Assembly: GCA_036522835.1 (NCBI GenBank)
Contig: DATDFB010000296.1
Span: 1 to 64,000 of the forward strand
Reading direction: 5' to 3'
Source: DATDFB01 sp036522835
Lineage (GTDB): Bacteria; Acidobacteriota; Thermoanaerobaculia; Gp7-AA8
Length of the DNA: 64,000 nucleotides
This document shows, in pieces, positions 19,001-27,800 of the stretch. The position numbers and the translations under genes are program-made. Position 1 is the stretch's first letter, and each line of letters begins with the position of its first letter. A model generated the notes under the pieces. That model was not told the DNA's origin, did no database searches, and was given only the letters and a program-made list of their open reading frames with translations.

Positions 19001-20098
19001 AACGCCGGTCCGGTGACGGCAAACGGGATCGCCGTGCAGACCACGATCACGCCCGTTCCCGACGTACCGGGCAGTTGCTTGCCTTGCTCGAAGCCGCCGC
19101 TCCAGATCGCGGCGGGCGCGTCGGCGAACGTCGCCGACTATCGCTGGTATTCGTTCCAGCAGTACGTGACGGCCACGGTCACGGCGTCGCAGAGGGATCC
19201 GCAGCCGTCGAACAACAGCACGGGCTTCATCACCGCCGCGCACATCGGACTCGATGCGCTCTATCTGACGCCGGGGGCGCAGGCCAACGCCTGGATCTAC
19301 AGCACCTCGACCGCGCCGAGTCTCACGGTCACGTCCTCCGACCCGGGCGTGATCTCCGTTCCGGCCACGACGACGTTCACGCAATTCAGGTCGTCGAAGT
19401 TCACGGTACGCGGCGCCGGCGTCGGCACCGCCACCATCCGCGTGGCCGACGGCGCCACGACCGTCGGCACGCTCACGGTCGACGTCGTGGCCGCGGGAAC
19501 GAAGCCGCGCTTCCCCGGCGGCGTGAAGTTCTCCGCCGACGCCGCCACGGCCTTCGATCATCCGGCGACCGTGACGGTTCAGGTGCTGGGCACGGCGCCG
19601 TACAGCGGCGCGCACGCCACCGGCCTGGTGACGGTGACGGAGAACGGCCGCGAGCTCGGACGGACGACGCTCAGCGGCAGCGCGCAGCCGTCGACGCTGC
19701 CGGTGTACGTGAGCGACGTCGGCGCGAACGCGATCGTCGTCAACTATGCCGGCGACGCGAACTTCCTTCCGAGCACGGCCACGCTCAGCGTAGCGGCGTC
19801 GTCCGGCTCCGCCACGATTCTGGCCGCGCCGGAGCGAAGCGGGACGACGGCGACGATCCACGTGACGGTCGCAGGCTCGCCGGCGGCCGCGCCGACCGGC
19901 ACGATCAGCATCAGCGAGCCGGGCGTGGTGCCGTCCCAGCAGCAGACGCTGAGCGCCGGGAAGGCCGATTTCACGCTGACGAATCTCGCCGACGGCATGC
20001 ACACGTTCGTCCTGGCGTACTCCGGCGATTCACGCTATCGAAGCGGCAGCCAAACCCTGCGGCTGCCGCCGCCGCGCGGGCGCGCGGCCAGGCATTAG
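16052..20098 (+). CDS. ELWxxDGT-repeat exported protein, paralogue A
   Basis: 1,348 residues. The signal peptide MRRLLSLALLLCSFSASA ends at about 18, and QTPYLVKDINT follows. About 830 residues then carry 16 units of the ELWxxDGT repeat (consensus LFFxA...G.ELWxSDGTxAGTxLVKDI.PG, about 53 residues each), closed by ELWAIPL. Then come a Calx-beta domain (about 851-965: VTEGDAGTATARFTVTL, FATSDGTASAGSDYDAASGT, ETFFVTLRNA, VIDDDD), a DUF11-like domain (NNSTGF), a BIG2-like domain and two Ig-like domains (VNYAGDANFLP). The basic tail is LRLPPPRGRAARH. The repeat length suits beta-propeller blades (inference). Function is unknown; it is probably a surface or secreted structural or binding protein. 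It is closest to paralogue E at its C-terminus (SGSATI/ERSGTTATI). The start could be the upstream in-frame ATG at 16025. Confidence 0.88.
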   Translation: MRRLLSLALLLCSFSASAQTPYLVKDINTITSASPTSSTPTGFFVSGSRIYFGAVTADGGTALWATDGTAAGTVQVAGFPQSYAPLMPSRFLALNGKVVFNANDYAHGEELWITDGTSAETRLLADIDPGPAASSPGDRIVYHGKLIFAAGNDLTGRELWISDGTGAGTRLLKDLVPGTGGSDPNGFTLLNDVVYFGAAKGLWKTDGTEGGTVLVKATDKVSDMAIVGSRLYFRDFNTMWTSDGTEAGTQSLGTFTAIYLGGLTPFGDKLIFEAVAPPFGGEFWITDGTAAGTHVIRDIEPNSSSVAQVAFTTVVGNVAYFSAFTIANGQELWKTDGTEAGTALVKDINPGSGGSGAAPLFALGGKLYFAASSTTPTNSSNGLARTLWVTDGTAAGTRQVSSGGRPVGVSVAFDGRPMVASLNGVFYFAGAGGLNGFELWRSDGTDDGTYQVANLTSDDPPSSYPRNLVAAGDWVYFEAWDGLGTSTPVTSSFFDLPRALWRSDGTAAGTLPLTDLPPPFATYFPASGHTLYFTKGNVLWSSDGTPEGTAPATAIVNRFPKPPGSFFVVGDKIFASISDASFQNSQLWATTTAPDAPAVALGVPGVFTFIDVAGRAMFAGNSMVGVSDGTPAGTTFAIVPNLGSVDATSLTVVRGQLYFVSGGNLWKSDGTAGGTTIVKKVPDGTKSLVAAGKQLFFVGAAELWVSDGTDAGTHSLGVKSLANVAAVGDRVVFSSKDSANGEELWVSDGTAEGTHFLRDLLPGAFGSFPTDFTSIAGSVYFTVLAGSSTYGSVWVTDGTAEGTKLAAAVEPGKGSGTPPAYTKAGERIFFSGTTPSAGTELWAIPLPPSPRLSINDVRVTEGDAGTATARFTVTLSPASAQSVTVDFATSDGTASAGSDYDAASGTLTFAAGETSKSVDVRVRGDADLENNETFFVTLRNAAGASLEKPLGFAVIDDDDLTADLSLSPDFVSWGDTSVVIAAANAGPVTANGIAVQTTITPVPDVPGSCLPCSKPPLQIAAGASANVADYRWYSFQQYVTATVTASQRDPQPSNNSTGFITAAHIGLDALYLTPGAQANAWIYSTSTAPSLTVTSSDPGVISVPATTTFTQFRSSKFTVRGAGVGTATIRVADGATTVGTLTVDVVAAGTKPRFPGGVKFSADAATAFDHPATVTVQVLGTAPYSGAHATGLVTVTENGRELGRTTLSGSAQPSTLPVYVSDVGANAIVVNYAGDANFLPSTATLSVAASSGSATILAAPERSGTTATIHVTVAGSPAAAPTGTISISEPGVVPSQQQTLSAGKADFTLTNLADGMHTFVLAYSGDSRYRSGSQTLRLPPPRGRAARH

Positions 20099-20169
20099 CC
20101 GGCGTCGAGCGGACCCGAAGACGAGGAGCGAGCAGGGGCGGACGGCGGCGGTGCAAACCCCGCCCGAGG

Positions 20170-20682
20170 CTACCGCATGGGTCGCGCGCGCCCGTCGCGG
20201 ATGGCTTGTTCCACCATGATCCGCAGCTTGGCCTCGATCTCCTTCTCCATCGCCTCGCTCCGCTCTTCGAGCTCGCGCAGGCGGGCGCCGACCACGCGGT
20301 CGCGCTCGCGGAGCCGTTTCAGCTCGCCCGGCTCGCCGGCCGCCTTGCCGTCCTCGATCGCGTCGATGCGGCGGTCGAGCCGTCTCTCTTCCGCGCTCAG
20401 CGCTTTTTCTTCCGGCTTCAGCGCGTGCGCAGGCGCCCACAGCGCGTCCGCGTCGCGGAGGAAGGCTTCGTCGCGGATCAGGTACTCCCGTCCGTCGATG
20501 CGCGTCCAGAGATACGACCCGCCGCCGAGTCGTTTCTGCAGCCCGACGAAGAACTCGATCGACGAGCCCGTCATCATCGTCACGTCCGTCTTGCCGAAGT
20601 GCAGCACGTAGGCGTCGCCGCGCCGCCAGGCCGCGCCGGCGGCCAGAGCGAGAAGCAGCAGGAGCAGAATCGTTCGTCGCAT
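20170..20682 (-). CDS. Small exported or membrane-anchored coiled-coil protein, copy 1
   Basis: 170 residues, unrecognised family. Residues 1-18 are a hydrophobic leader (MRRTILLLLLLALAAGAAW), which could be a cleaved signal or an anchor. Residues 20-85 are probably beta-rich (VLHFGKTDVTM, SSIEFFVGLQKRLGGGSYLW). From about 88 a strongly charged coiled coil runs to the end (EERRLDRRIDAIEDGK, LRELEERSEAMEKEIEAKLR). It is transcribed divergently from paralogue B across 72 bp. A copy about 90% identical sits in the same position beside paralogue D (29965-30477). The repeated pairing suggests that its product works with, or is co-regulated with, the large repeat protein; that link is inference. 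Confidence 0.82.
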   Translation of the reverse strand: MRRTILLLLLLALAAGAAWRRGDAYVLHFGKTDVTMMTGSSIEFFVGLQKRLGGGSYLWTRIDGREYLIRDEAFLRDADALWAPAHALKPEEKALSAEERRLDRRIDAIEDGKAAGEPGELKRLRERDRVVGARLRELEERSEAMEKEIEAKLRIMVEQAIRDGRARPMR

Positions 20683-20721
20683 GCCCGTTGGACGTTGCCT
20701 CGGCGTGCCGGTTGGGATTCG

Positions 20722-20754
20722 TAATAAAATGGCCCCTCGTCCGTCGATCCCATC
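20722..20754 (+). promoter_or_regulatory. Conserved leader upstream of ELWxxDGT gene B
   Basis: TAATAAAATG followed by CCTCGTCCGTCGATCCC and ATC before the ATG. It matches 30518-30550 almost base for base and 16018-16051 partly. TAAAAT to ATG spacing is 24-25 nt in all three. No AGGAGG is present. The ATG within TAAAATG opens a nine-codon frame (MAPRPSIPS) whose TGA overlaps the start of gene B. Confidence 0.5.
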
Positions 20755-23700
20755 ATGAGAGTCCCCCTGGCCCTCCTACTCCTCGTCTGCTCGCTCGCCG
20801 TCTCCGCGTCCGCACAGACGCCGTACCTGGTCAAAGACATCAACACCCTGCGCTCGAGCGATCCGAAGTCGTCGGCGCCGCCGGAGTTCGCCGCGCTCGG
20901 CAACACCATCTTCTTCGCCGCGAGCCTCGACGCCGCCGGCAGCGAGCTGTGGAGCACCGATGGGACGAGCGCCGGCACGAAGATGGTCGCCGACATCAAT
21001 CCCGGCGCCTCCGGATCCAATCCGCACGGCTTCACGGTGGTCAACGGCGCGCTCCTCTTCTTCGCGACCGAGGCCGGTCACGGCAACGAGCTTTGGTCGA
21101 GCGACGGCACCGCCGCGGGGACGAAGCTCGTCTTCGACATCCATCCGGGGTTCGTCTCTTCGCCCCTGATGAACCCATTCCTCTATAAGAACCAGATTCT
21201 CTTCAGCGCCGAAGACGGGATTCACGGCTTCGAGCTGTGGATCAGCGACGGCACCGCCGCCGGCACGCGCATGCTCAAAGACCTCAACCCCGGTCCCGGC
21301 GCGTCGTTTCCGAACTACTTCACGGAGCTCGGCGGCAGCGTCTACTTTTTCGCGGGGTTCAACGCCTTCTGGAAAACGGACGGCACGGAAGCCGGAACGG
21401 TCAAGTTGGCGGACGTGGACGGCCTCGGCCCGGTCGCCGCCGGCTCGAAGCTTTTCTTCCAGGGGTTCACCAACGACCGCGGCGCCGAGCCTTGGGTCAG
21501 CGATGGGACGGCAGCGGGGACGCACATCATCGCCGACATCATTCCCGGCCCGACCGGCTCGGGCGCCACAACTTTCAGAACGCGGTTCGCGGCCCTCGAC
21601 AGCAACCACGCCCTCTTCGTCGCCAACGACAACGTCCACGGCAACGAGCTGTGGATTACCGACGGCACCGCGGCCGGCACGCGCATGGTGAAAGACGTCA
21701 CGCCCGGCGCGAAAGGGACGTGGAGCACCAGTCCTCTTTTTACTTCGTTCAACGGCCGTGTCTATTTCTCCGCGTCCGACAGCGAGCACGGTTTGGAGTT
21801 GTGGGTGACGGACGGCACGGAGGGAGGGACGCAGCTCTTTCTCGACTCCGTTCCCGGCGCGGCGTCGGGATCTCCATCCGCGCTGACGGTGTCGGGCGGG
21901 AAGCTCTTCTTCGCCGCGGGCTCCGACACCGAGCCGGCGATCTGGGTGAGCGACGGCACCGCGGCCGGAACGCGCCGGCTGCATGCGTCGGAGGGTCTCG
22001 CCGGCGGCCTGAGCTCCGACAAGACCGTGCTGCCGCTCTGGCCGGCCGGCGGCAAAGTCTACTTCGACGGCTTCACGCCGCTCACGGGCGGCGAGCCGTG
22101 GGTGTCGGACGGCACCGAGGCGGGGACGCGCATGATCGCGAACCTCGCGGCGGACGGCGTGCCGTCGTCCTCGCCGTTCATGCTCACGCCGGCCGGCAAC
22201 GTGCTGCTCTTCTACGCGACCGAGGGAATCGTGGCCGGCGAGAAATCGCTGTGGCGCACCGACGGCACCGGGGCGGGGACGTTCAAGCTGCGCGACAGCG
22301 GCCAGCAACCCCCGGCGTTGTTCGCCGCCGGCCCGGTGGCGCTGTGGAACGAGCCGCTCGAAAAAATGAGCATGAGCGACGGCACGAGCGTCCAGTTGGC
22401 CGACAGCTTCCTGAGCCGCTTCGGCGTCACCAAGGACAACTCGTTCTTCCTCTTCGGCGACACGCTCTTCTCGGTGATCGACGGAGCGCTCTGGAAGACC
22501 ACCGCGGCGCTGAACGCCCCGGCCGTCAATCTCGGCGGCGGTACGGGCGGCCGCGGCTTCATCGATGCGGGCGGCGGCCGTTGGATGTACCTGGGGCACG
22601 ATCCGCGCTCCCCCTTCCTCTCCGGTCTTTGGACGACGGACGGCACACCGGCCGGAACGCACGCGGTGATCCCCGAGCTCGGCGACGGCGGCGCCGTGCC
22701 GACCGCTCTCGCCAAGGCCGAGGGGACTGTCTTTTTCACCAGAACGCTTCCGATCTTCCCGAGCGGCTCGGAGCCGACGAAGCTGTGGAAGAGCGACGGT
22801 ACGTTCGACGGCACGACCGTCGTCGCGGAACTGCCGGGGGAGGCCACCTCGATCGCGGCCGCGGGGCGGCGGGCCTTCTTCATCGTGAAAAACTCTCTCT
22901 GGACGAGCGACGGCACCGCTGCGGGTACGGTGGCCCTGACGGGCGTGAAGGTGTCGCCCAACGCCTCCATCACGCTCGTTCCGGCCGGCAACCGCGTCGT
23001 CTTCGAAACGGAAAGCGACACGCCGAACGGGCGCGAATTGTGGGACAGCGACGGCACGCCCGAAGGGACGAAGCTGTTGATGAAGATCCCCGCCATCGTC
23101 GCGCCGCCCGTGGCCATCGACGGCATCGCCTACTTCGAAGGCTTCGACGATGCGCACGGCTACGAGCTCTGGACGACCGACGGCACCGCGGAGGGGACGA
23201 AGCTCCTCGCCGACATCAATCCCGGCTCGGCGAGCTCGCATCCCGGCAGCTTCACGAAAGCCGGCAATACGGTCTACTTCGCCGCCACCACGGACGTCAC
23301 CGGCACGGAGCTGTGGGCGCTTCCGCTCACCGAGCGGACGCTCTCGATCGGCGGCGCGCGCGTGGCGGAGGGGGGTAGCGGCACGGCCACGCTGCGCTTC
23401 ACCGTGACGCTGTCGTCCGCGGCCGCGCAGAGCGTGACCGTCGACTACGCCACGTCCGACGGCACCGCGCGCGCGGGCGAGGACTACGACGCCGCCAGCG
23501 GCACGCTGGCGTTCGCCCCGGGCGAGACCGCGAAGACGATCGACGTGCACGTGCACGGCGACACCGCAGTGGAGGGGAACGAGACCTTCTTCGTCACGCT
23601 GCGCAACGTCAGCGGCGCACGCGCCGTCCGCAGCGAAGCCGCCGGCATCATCGACGACGACGATGCCGCGGCCGACGTCAGCATCGTCACCCTCTTCAAC

Positions 23701-24810
23701 GGCAACAACCCGAGCAGCGTCACTGATGAGATCATCGTCAAGGACAACGGTCCCAGCGCCGCCACCAGCATCGTGGTGAAGATCACCTCGGCGCCGGCAG
23801 GGCCGGCGTGCACCACGTGCTTCATTCCGCAGCTCGCGTCGGGTCAGTCGCTGGAAACGCTTGTCGCCAGCGGCTCGACGTACCTGAGCGCGATCGTGAC
23901 GGCGCACGAGCGCGACCCGCAGACGGCCAACAACGCCACGAGCTGGATCTTCAACGATGGTCACCGCATGGTCATGACCCCGGCCTTCCTCGTCACCGGC
24001 GGCACGGGCACGGTGACGGCCGTGTTCGGCGCGCAGAATCTCACCGCCACGTCCTCCGATTCCTCGGTCGTCTCGGTCGGTGCGGTGACGAAGTTGCCCG
24101 ACAACCTCGGGACGTTCAAGGTCACCGGATTGAAGCCGGGGACGGCGACGATCAATGCCGGCATCGGCCAGATGACCATCACCGTGGTGGCGCCGGGCAC
24201 GACGCCGCGCTTCCCGGGAGGGATGACGATGACGGTCGACGAGGGGAACCACTTCTTCGATCTTCCGCTCTACGTCAGGATTACGCCGACGGGAACGGCA
24301 CCCCTCACCGGCATCACCGCCACGGGCACGGTGACGGCGGCGTTCGATGGACAGGAGTTGGCGAGCGGCAACGTCAGCGGCGGCACGATCGTGCTGCCGG
24401 TCTATCCGCGCGCGGTCGGCCTCGTCCCGTATCAGCTCGACTACGCCGGCGACACGAATTTCCTCCCGCAAACGGTCACCGGAAAAATCTCCGTGCTCAA
24501 GGGACATGCGACGCTGAAGGCGACGCTGGAAGCGGTGCCGGGAGCGGCGGGTACGTTCACACTCTTCGTCCAGGCCACCGGCTCGCCGCTCACGCCGCCG
24601 GGCGGCACGCTGTCGGTTCTCAACGGCACGACGGAGATCGCCAAGGTGACGCTCGCTGCAGCGGGCGGCGTCGCCCTGGCCAGCGCCACGCTCACGAATC
24701 TGCCGGCCGCGCCGACGCTGACGATCAACTATCCGGGCGACGCGCTCTACCAGTCTGCATCGCAGCAGGTGCGCGTCGTCGTGCCGCGCGGGCGCACCGT
24801 GCGGCACTGA
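20755..24810 (+). CDS. ELWxxDGT-repeat exported protein, paralogue B
   Basis: 1,351 residues. The signal peptide MRVPLALLLLVCSLAVSASA is followed by QTPYLVKDINT. Sixteen repeat positions follow, one degenerate (MSMSDGTSVQ), ending ELWALPL. The Calx-beta domain has the glycine/DGT signature (VAEGGSGTATLRFTVTLS, YATSDGTARAGEDYD, GIIDDDD). A DUF11-like segment (NGPSAATSI, CTTC) is followed by a BIG2-like and two Ig-like domains (LDYAGDTNFLPQ, INYPGDALYQSAS). The tail is QQVRVVVPRGRTVRH. It is closest to C and D. It shares a divergent promoter region with the coiled-coil gene at 20170-20682 and is followed 12 bp later by paralogue C, so B and C form an operon. Confidence 0.88.
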   Translation: MRVPLALLLLVCSLAVSASAQTPYLVKDINTLRSSDPKSSAPPEFAALGNTIFFAASLDAAGSELWSTDGTSAGTKMVADINPGASGSNPHGFTVVNGALLFFATEAGHGNELWSSDGTAAGTKLVFDIHPGFVSSPLMNPFLYKNQILFSAEDGIHGFELWISDGTAAGTRMLKDLNPGPGASFPNYFTELGGSVYFFAGFNAFWKTDGTEAGTVKLADVDGLGPVAAGSKLFFQGFTNDRGAEPWVSDGTAAGTHIIADIIPGPTGSGATTFRTRFAALDSNHALFVANDNVHGNELWITDGTAAGTRMVKDVTPGAKGTWSTSPLFTSFNGRVYFSASDSEHGLELWVTDGTEGGTQLFLDSVPGAASGSPSALTVSGGKLFFAAGSDTEPAIWVSDGTAAGTRRLHASEGLAGGLSSDKTVLPLWPAGGKVYFDGFTPLTGGEPWVSDGTEAGTRMIANLAADGVPSSSPFMLTPAGNVLLFYATEGIVAGEKSLWRTDGTGAGTFKLRDSGQQPPALFAAGPVALWNEPLEKMSMSDGTSVQLADSFLSRFGVTKDNSFFLFGDTLFSVIDGALWKTTAALNAPAVNLGGGTGGRGFIDAGGGRWMYLGHDPRSPFLSGLWTTDGTPAGTHAVIPELGDGGAVPTALAKAEGTVFFTRTLPIFPSGSEPTKLWKSDGTFDGTTVVAELPGEATSIAAAGRRAFFIVKNSLWTSDGTAAGTVALTGVKVSPNASITLVPAGNRVVFETESDTPNGRELWDSDGTPEGTKLLMKIPAIVAPPVAIDGIAYFEGFDDAHGYELWTTDGTAEGTKLLADINPGSASSHPGSFTKAGNTVYFAATTDVTGTELWALPLTERTLSIGGARVAEGGSGTATLRFTVTLSSAAAQSVTVDYATSDGTARAGEDYDAASGTLAFAPGETAKTIDVHVHGDTAVEGNETFFVTLRNVSGARAVRSEAAGIIDDDDAAADVSIVTLFNGNNPSSVTDEIIVKDNGPSAATSIVVKITSAPAGPACTTCFIPQLASGQSLETLVASGSTYLSAIVTAHERDPQTANNATSWIFNDGHRMVMTPAFLVTGGTGTVTAVFGAQNLTATSSDSSVVSVGAVTKLPDNLGTFKVTGLKPGTATINAGIGQMTITVVAPGTTPRFPGGMTMTVDEGNHFFDLPLYVRITPTGTAPLTGITATGTVTAAFDGQELASGNVSGGTIVLPVYPRAVGLVPYQLDYAGDTNFLPQTVTGKISVLKGHATLKATLEAVPGAAGTFTLFVQATGSPLTPPGGTLSVLNGTTEIAKVTLAAAGGVALASATLTNLPAAPTLTINYPGDALYQSASQQVRVVVPRGRTVRH

Positions 24811-24822
24811 GGGAACGCCGTC

Positions 24823-27800
24823 ATGCGAACGACCCTGGCCCTCCTGCTTTTCGTCTGCTCCTTCTCCGCCTCGGCGGAGACGCCGTACCTCGTCAAGGAC
24901 ATCAATACGACGAACTCGCACCAGATCAAGTCGTCGGTCCCCTCCGAGTTTGCCAAGGTCGGCAACACGATTTACTTCGCCGCGAACACCGATCCGTACG
25001 GCCCCGAGCTGTGGACGACGGACGGCACGAGCGGCGGCACGAAGCTCGTCGCCGACATCGTCCCCGGCACGTCCGGCTCCGGCCCGAGCGGCTTCAGCTC
25101 CGTCAACGGCGTCTTTCTCTTCAACGCCCGCGACGTCAATCACGGCATCGAGCTGTGGACGAGCGACGGCACCGCGGCCGGAACGCACCTCCTCCTCGAC
25201 GTCAATCCGGGGCCGAGCTCCGGACAGCCGACCGGGAAGTTCCTCTACAAAACCCGCCTGCTCTTCAGCGCCGACGACGGCGTCAACGGCCGCGAGCTCT
25301 GGGTCACCGACGGCACGGCCGGCGGCACGCGCATGCTCAAGGATCTCAACCCCGGCAGCGTGGGGTCGTTTCCGTTCAACTTCACGCAGCTCGGCGGCAG
25401 CGTCTACTTCTTCGCCGCCGGCGCGCTTTGGAAAACCGACGCGACGGAGGCGGGCACAGTTCAAGTGGCCGGCGTGAGCGGCCGCAGCATGGTGGCCGCC
25501 GGATCGCGGCTCTTCTTCGAGGGCTTCAGCCCCGAGTCGGGACGCGAGCCGTGGGTCAGCGACGGCACCGCGGCGGGGACGCATCGGATCCTCGACGTTC
25601 TTCCGGGCACGAGCGGATCGACGGAGACTTCCTATGTCACCCCCTTCGTGGCCCTCGATCAACGCGCGCTCTTTCTCGCCAACGACGGCGTGCACGGCCG
25701 CGAGCTCTGGGTCACCGACGGCACGGCCGCAGGCACGCACATGGTTCGCGACCTCCTGCCCGGCCCGAAAGGCCCGTGGGACTTCAGCTATCCGGGGCTC
25801 ACTGCCTTCAACGGCCGCGCGTATTTCTCGATGAGCGATGCCGACCACGGCCTCGAGGTGTGGGTCACGGACGGCACGGAGGAGGGGACGCAGCTCTTCC
25901 TCGACTCCGCGCCGGGGAAGACGCCGGGGTTTCCGTTCTACTTCACCGTCTCGGGCGGGAAGCTCTATTTCGCCGCCGGCAGCGACTACCTCTCCGGATC
26001 GCCGCTCTGGGTGAGTGACGGCACCGCCGCCGGCACGCATCGCCTGCGCGCGCCGGACGAGCTCGGCCTCGGATTCAACGATCTCGTCGCTCCGCTCTGG
26101 CCCGTCGACGGGAAGATCTACTTCAGCGGCTTCACGCCGCTGACCGGAGGCGAGCCGTGGGTGACGGACGGCACCGACGCGGGCACGCACATGATCGCGA
26201 ACATCGTTGCGGACGGCGCGCCGTCGTCGAATCCGTACATGTTCACGCCGCTCGGCAATCTTCTGTTCTTTCACGCCACGGAGGGGACGCTGGCGCCGTC
26301 GAACGTCGCCGAGGCCTCGCTGTGGCGCACCGACGGCACCGCTGCCGGAACCTTCAAGCTGCGGGAGACCGGGCAGCATCCGCCGGCGCTGCTGCCTGCC
26401 GGCAACGTCCTGTTCTTCAGCCAGTCGTTCGACCCGCTCACCATGACCGACGGTACGCTTGCCGGCACCGGTCCGGCGGACGCGTACCTCCAGGGCAAAT
26501 TCGGGAGCAACAGACTCACCTCCACTTTCGTCTTCGGCGACACCGTCTTCGCTCTCGTCAACGGCGTGCTCTGGAAGACGGCCGCCGCGCCGAACGCCCC
26601 GGCCGTGAACCTCGGCGCGCGCAACGCCAACGGCTTGATCGAGGCCGGCGGCCATTGGATGTTCTGGGCGGAGAACGGCACGTTCAAGATGGGTCTCTGG
26701 ACCACGGACGGCACCGCCGCCGGCACGTACGCCGTCTTCCCCGATTTCGGCGCCGACGATCTTCTGTCGCCGAGCAATCTCGTCAACGCCGCCGGCACGA
26801 TCTTCTTCGCCAAAACGCTGCGCGACTCGAACACGACCAAGCTTTGGAAGAGCGACGGCACGGCCGACGGTACGGTGGTCGTCAAAGAGATAGGAGCGAA
26901 CGTCGAGTCGATCGCCGCCGCGGGCCGGCGCGCATTCTTCGTCGCCGGCGGCTCGCTTTGGACGAGCGACGGCACGGCCGCGGGGACGGTCGCGCTGACC
27001 GCGGTCAAGAGCTCGCCGGGCTCGCCGACCAAGCTCGTGCCGGCGGGAAACCGCATCGTCTACGTGCAGTACCTGCCGTACCCGTTGAGCGGGACCGAAC
27101 TGTGGGCGAGCGACGGAACGGCGGCCGGCACGAAACTGCTGATGACGTTCAACGCGTATTTGCAGCCGCCGGCGGCGGTCGATGGCATCGTGTATCTGCA
27201 AGGCTACGACGACGCGCACGGCGCCGAGCTTTGGACCACCGACGGCACGGCGGAAGGGACGAAGCTCTTCGTCGACGTGGATCCCGGCCCGTCCGGTTCC
27301 TTTCCCGACGAATTCGTGAAGATCGGCAACACCCTCTACTTCCGCGCCAGCACCGACACGACCGGCACCGAGCTGTGGGCGCTGCCGCTGACCGATCCGG
27401 TTCTCTCCATCGCCGACGCCCGCGCAGGCGAGGGCGGCACGACGATGCGTTTCACCGTCTCGCTCGCCCCGGCGGCGACGCAGAGCGTGACCGTCGACTA
27501 CGCGACTTCCGACGGCAGCGCGCGCGCCGGCAACGACTACGACGCCGCCTCCGGCACGCTGACGTTCGCCCCCGGCGAGACGTCGAAGACGATCGACGTG
27601 CGCGTGCGCGACGACGCCGCGATCGAGGAGAACGAGACGTTTTCCGTCACGTTGCGCAACGCAGCCGGCGCCCGCGTCATCCGCAGCGAGGGCATCGGCA
27701 TCATCGACGACGACGATGCCGCCTCGGACCTCGCCCTGAGCGTGAGCTTCACCGCCAACGTCTTCGGCATCGACGCTGCCATGACCATTTCGAACAACGG

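Noticed and set aside
16040..20002. A 1,320-codon minus-strand open frame opposite paralogue A
   Set aside because: Same shadow effect; its composition is RRRG-rich, with no signal or motif.
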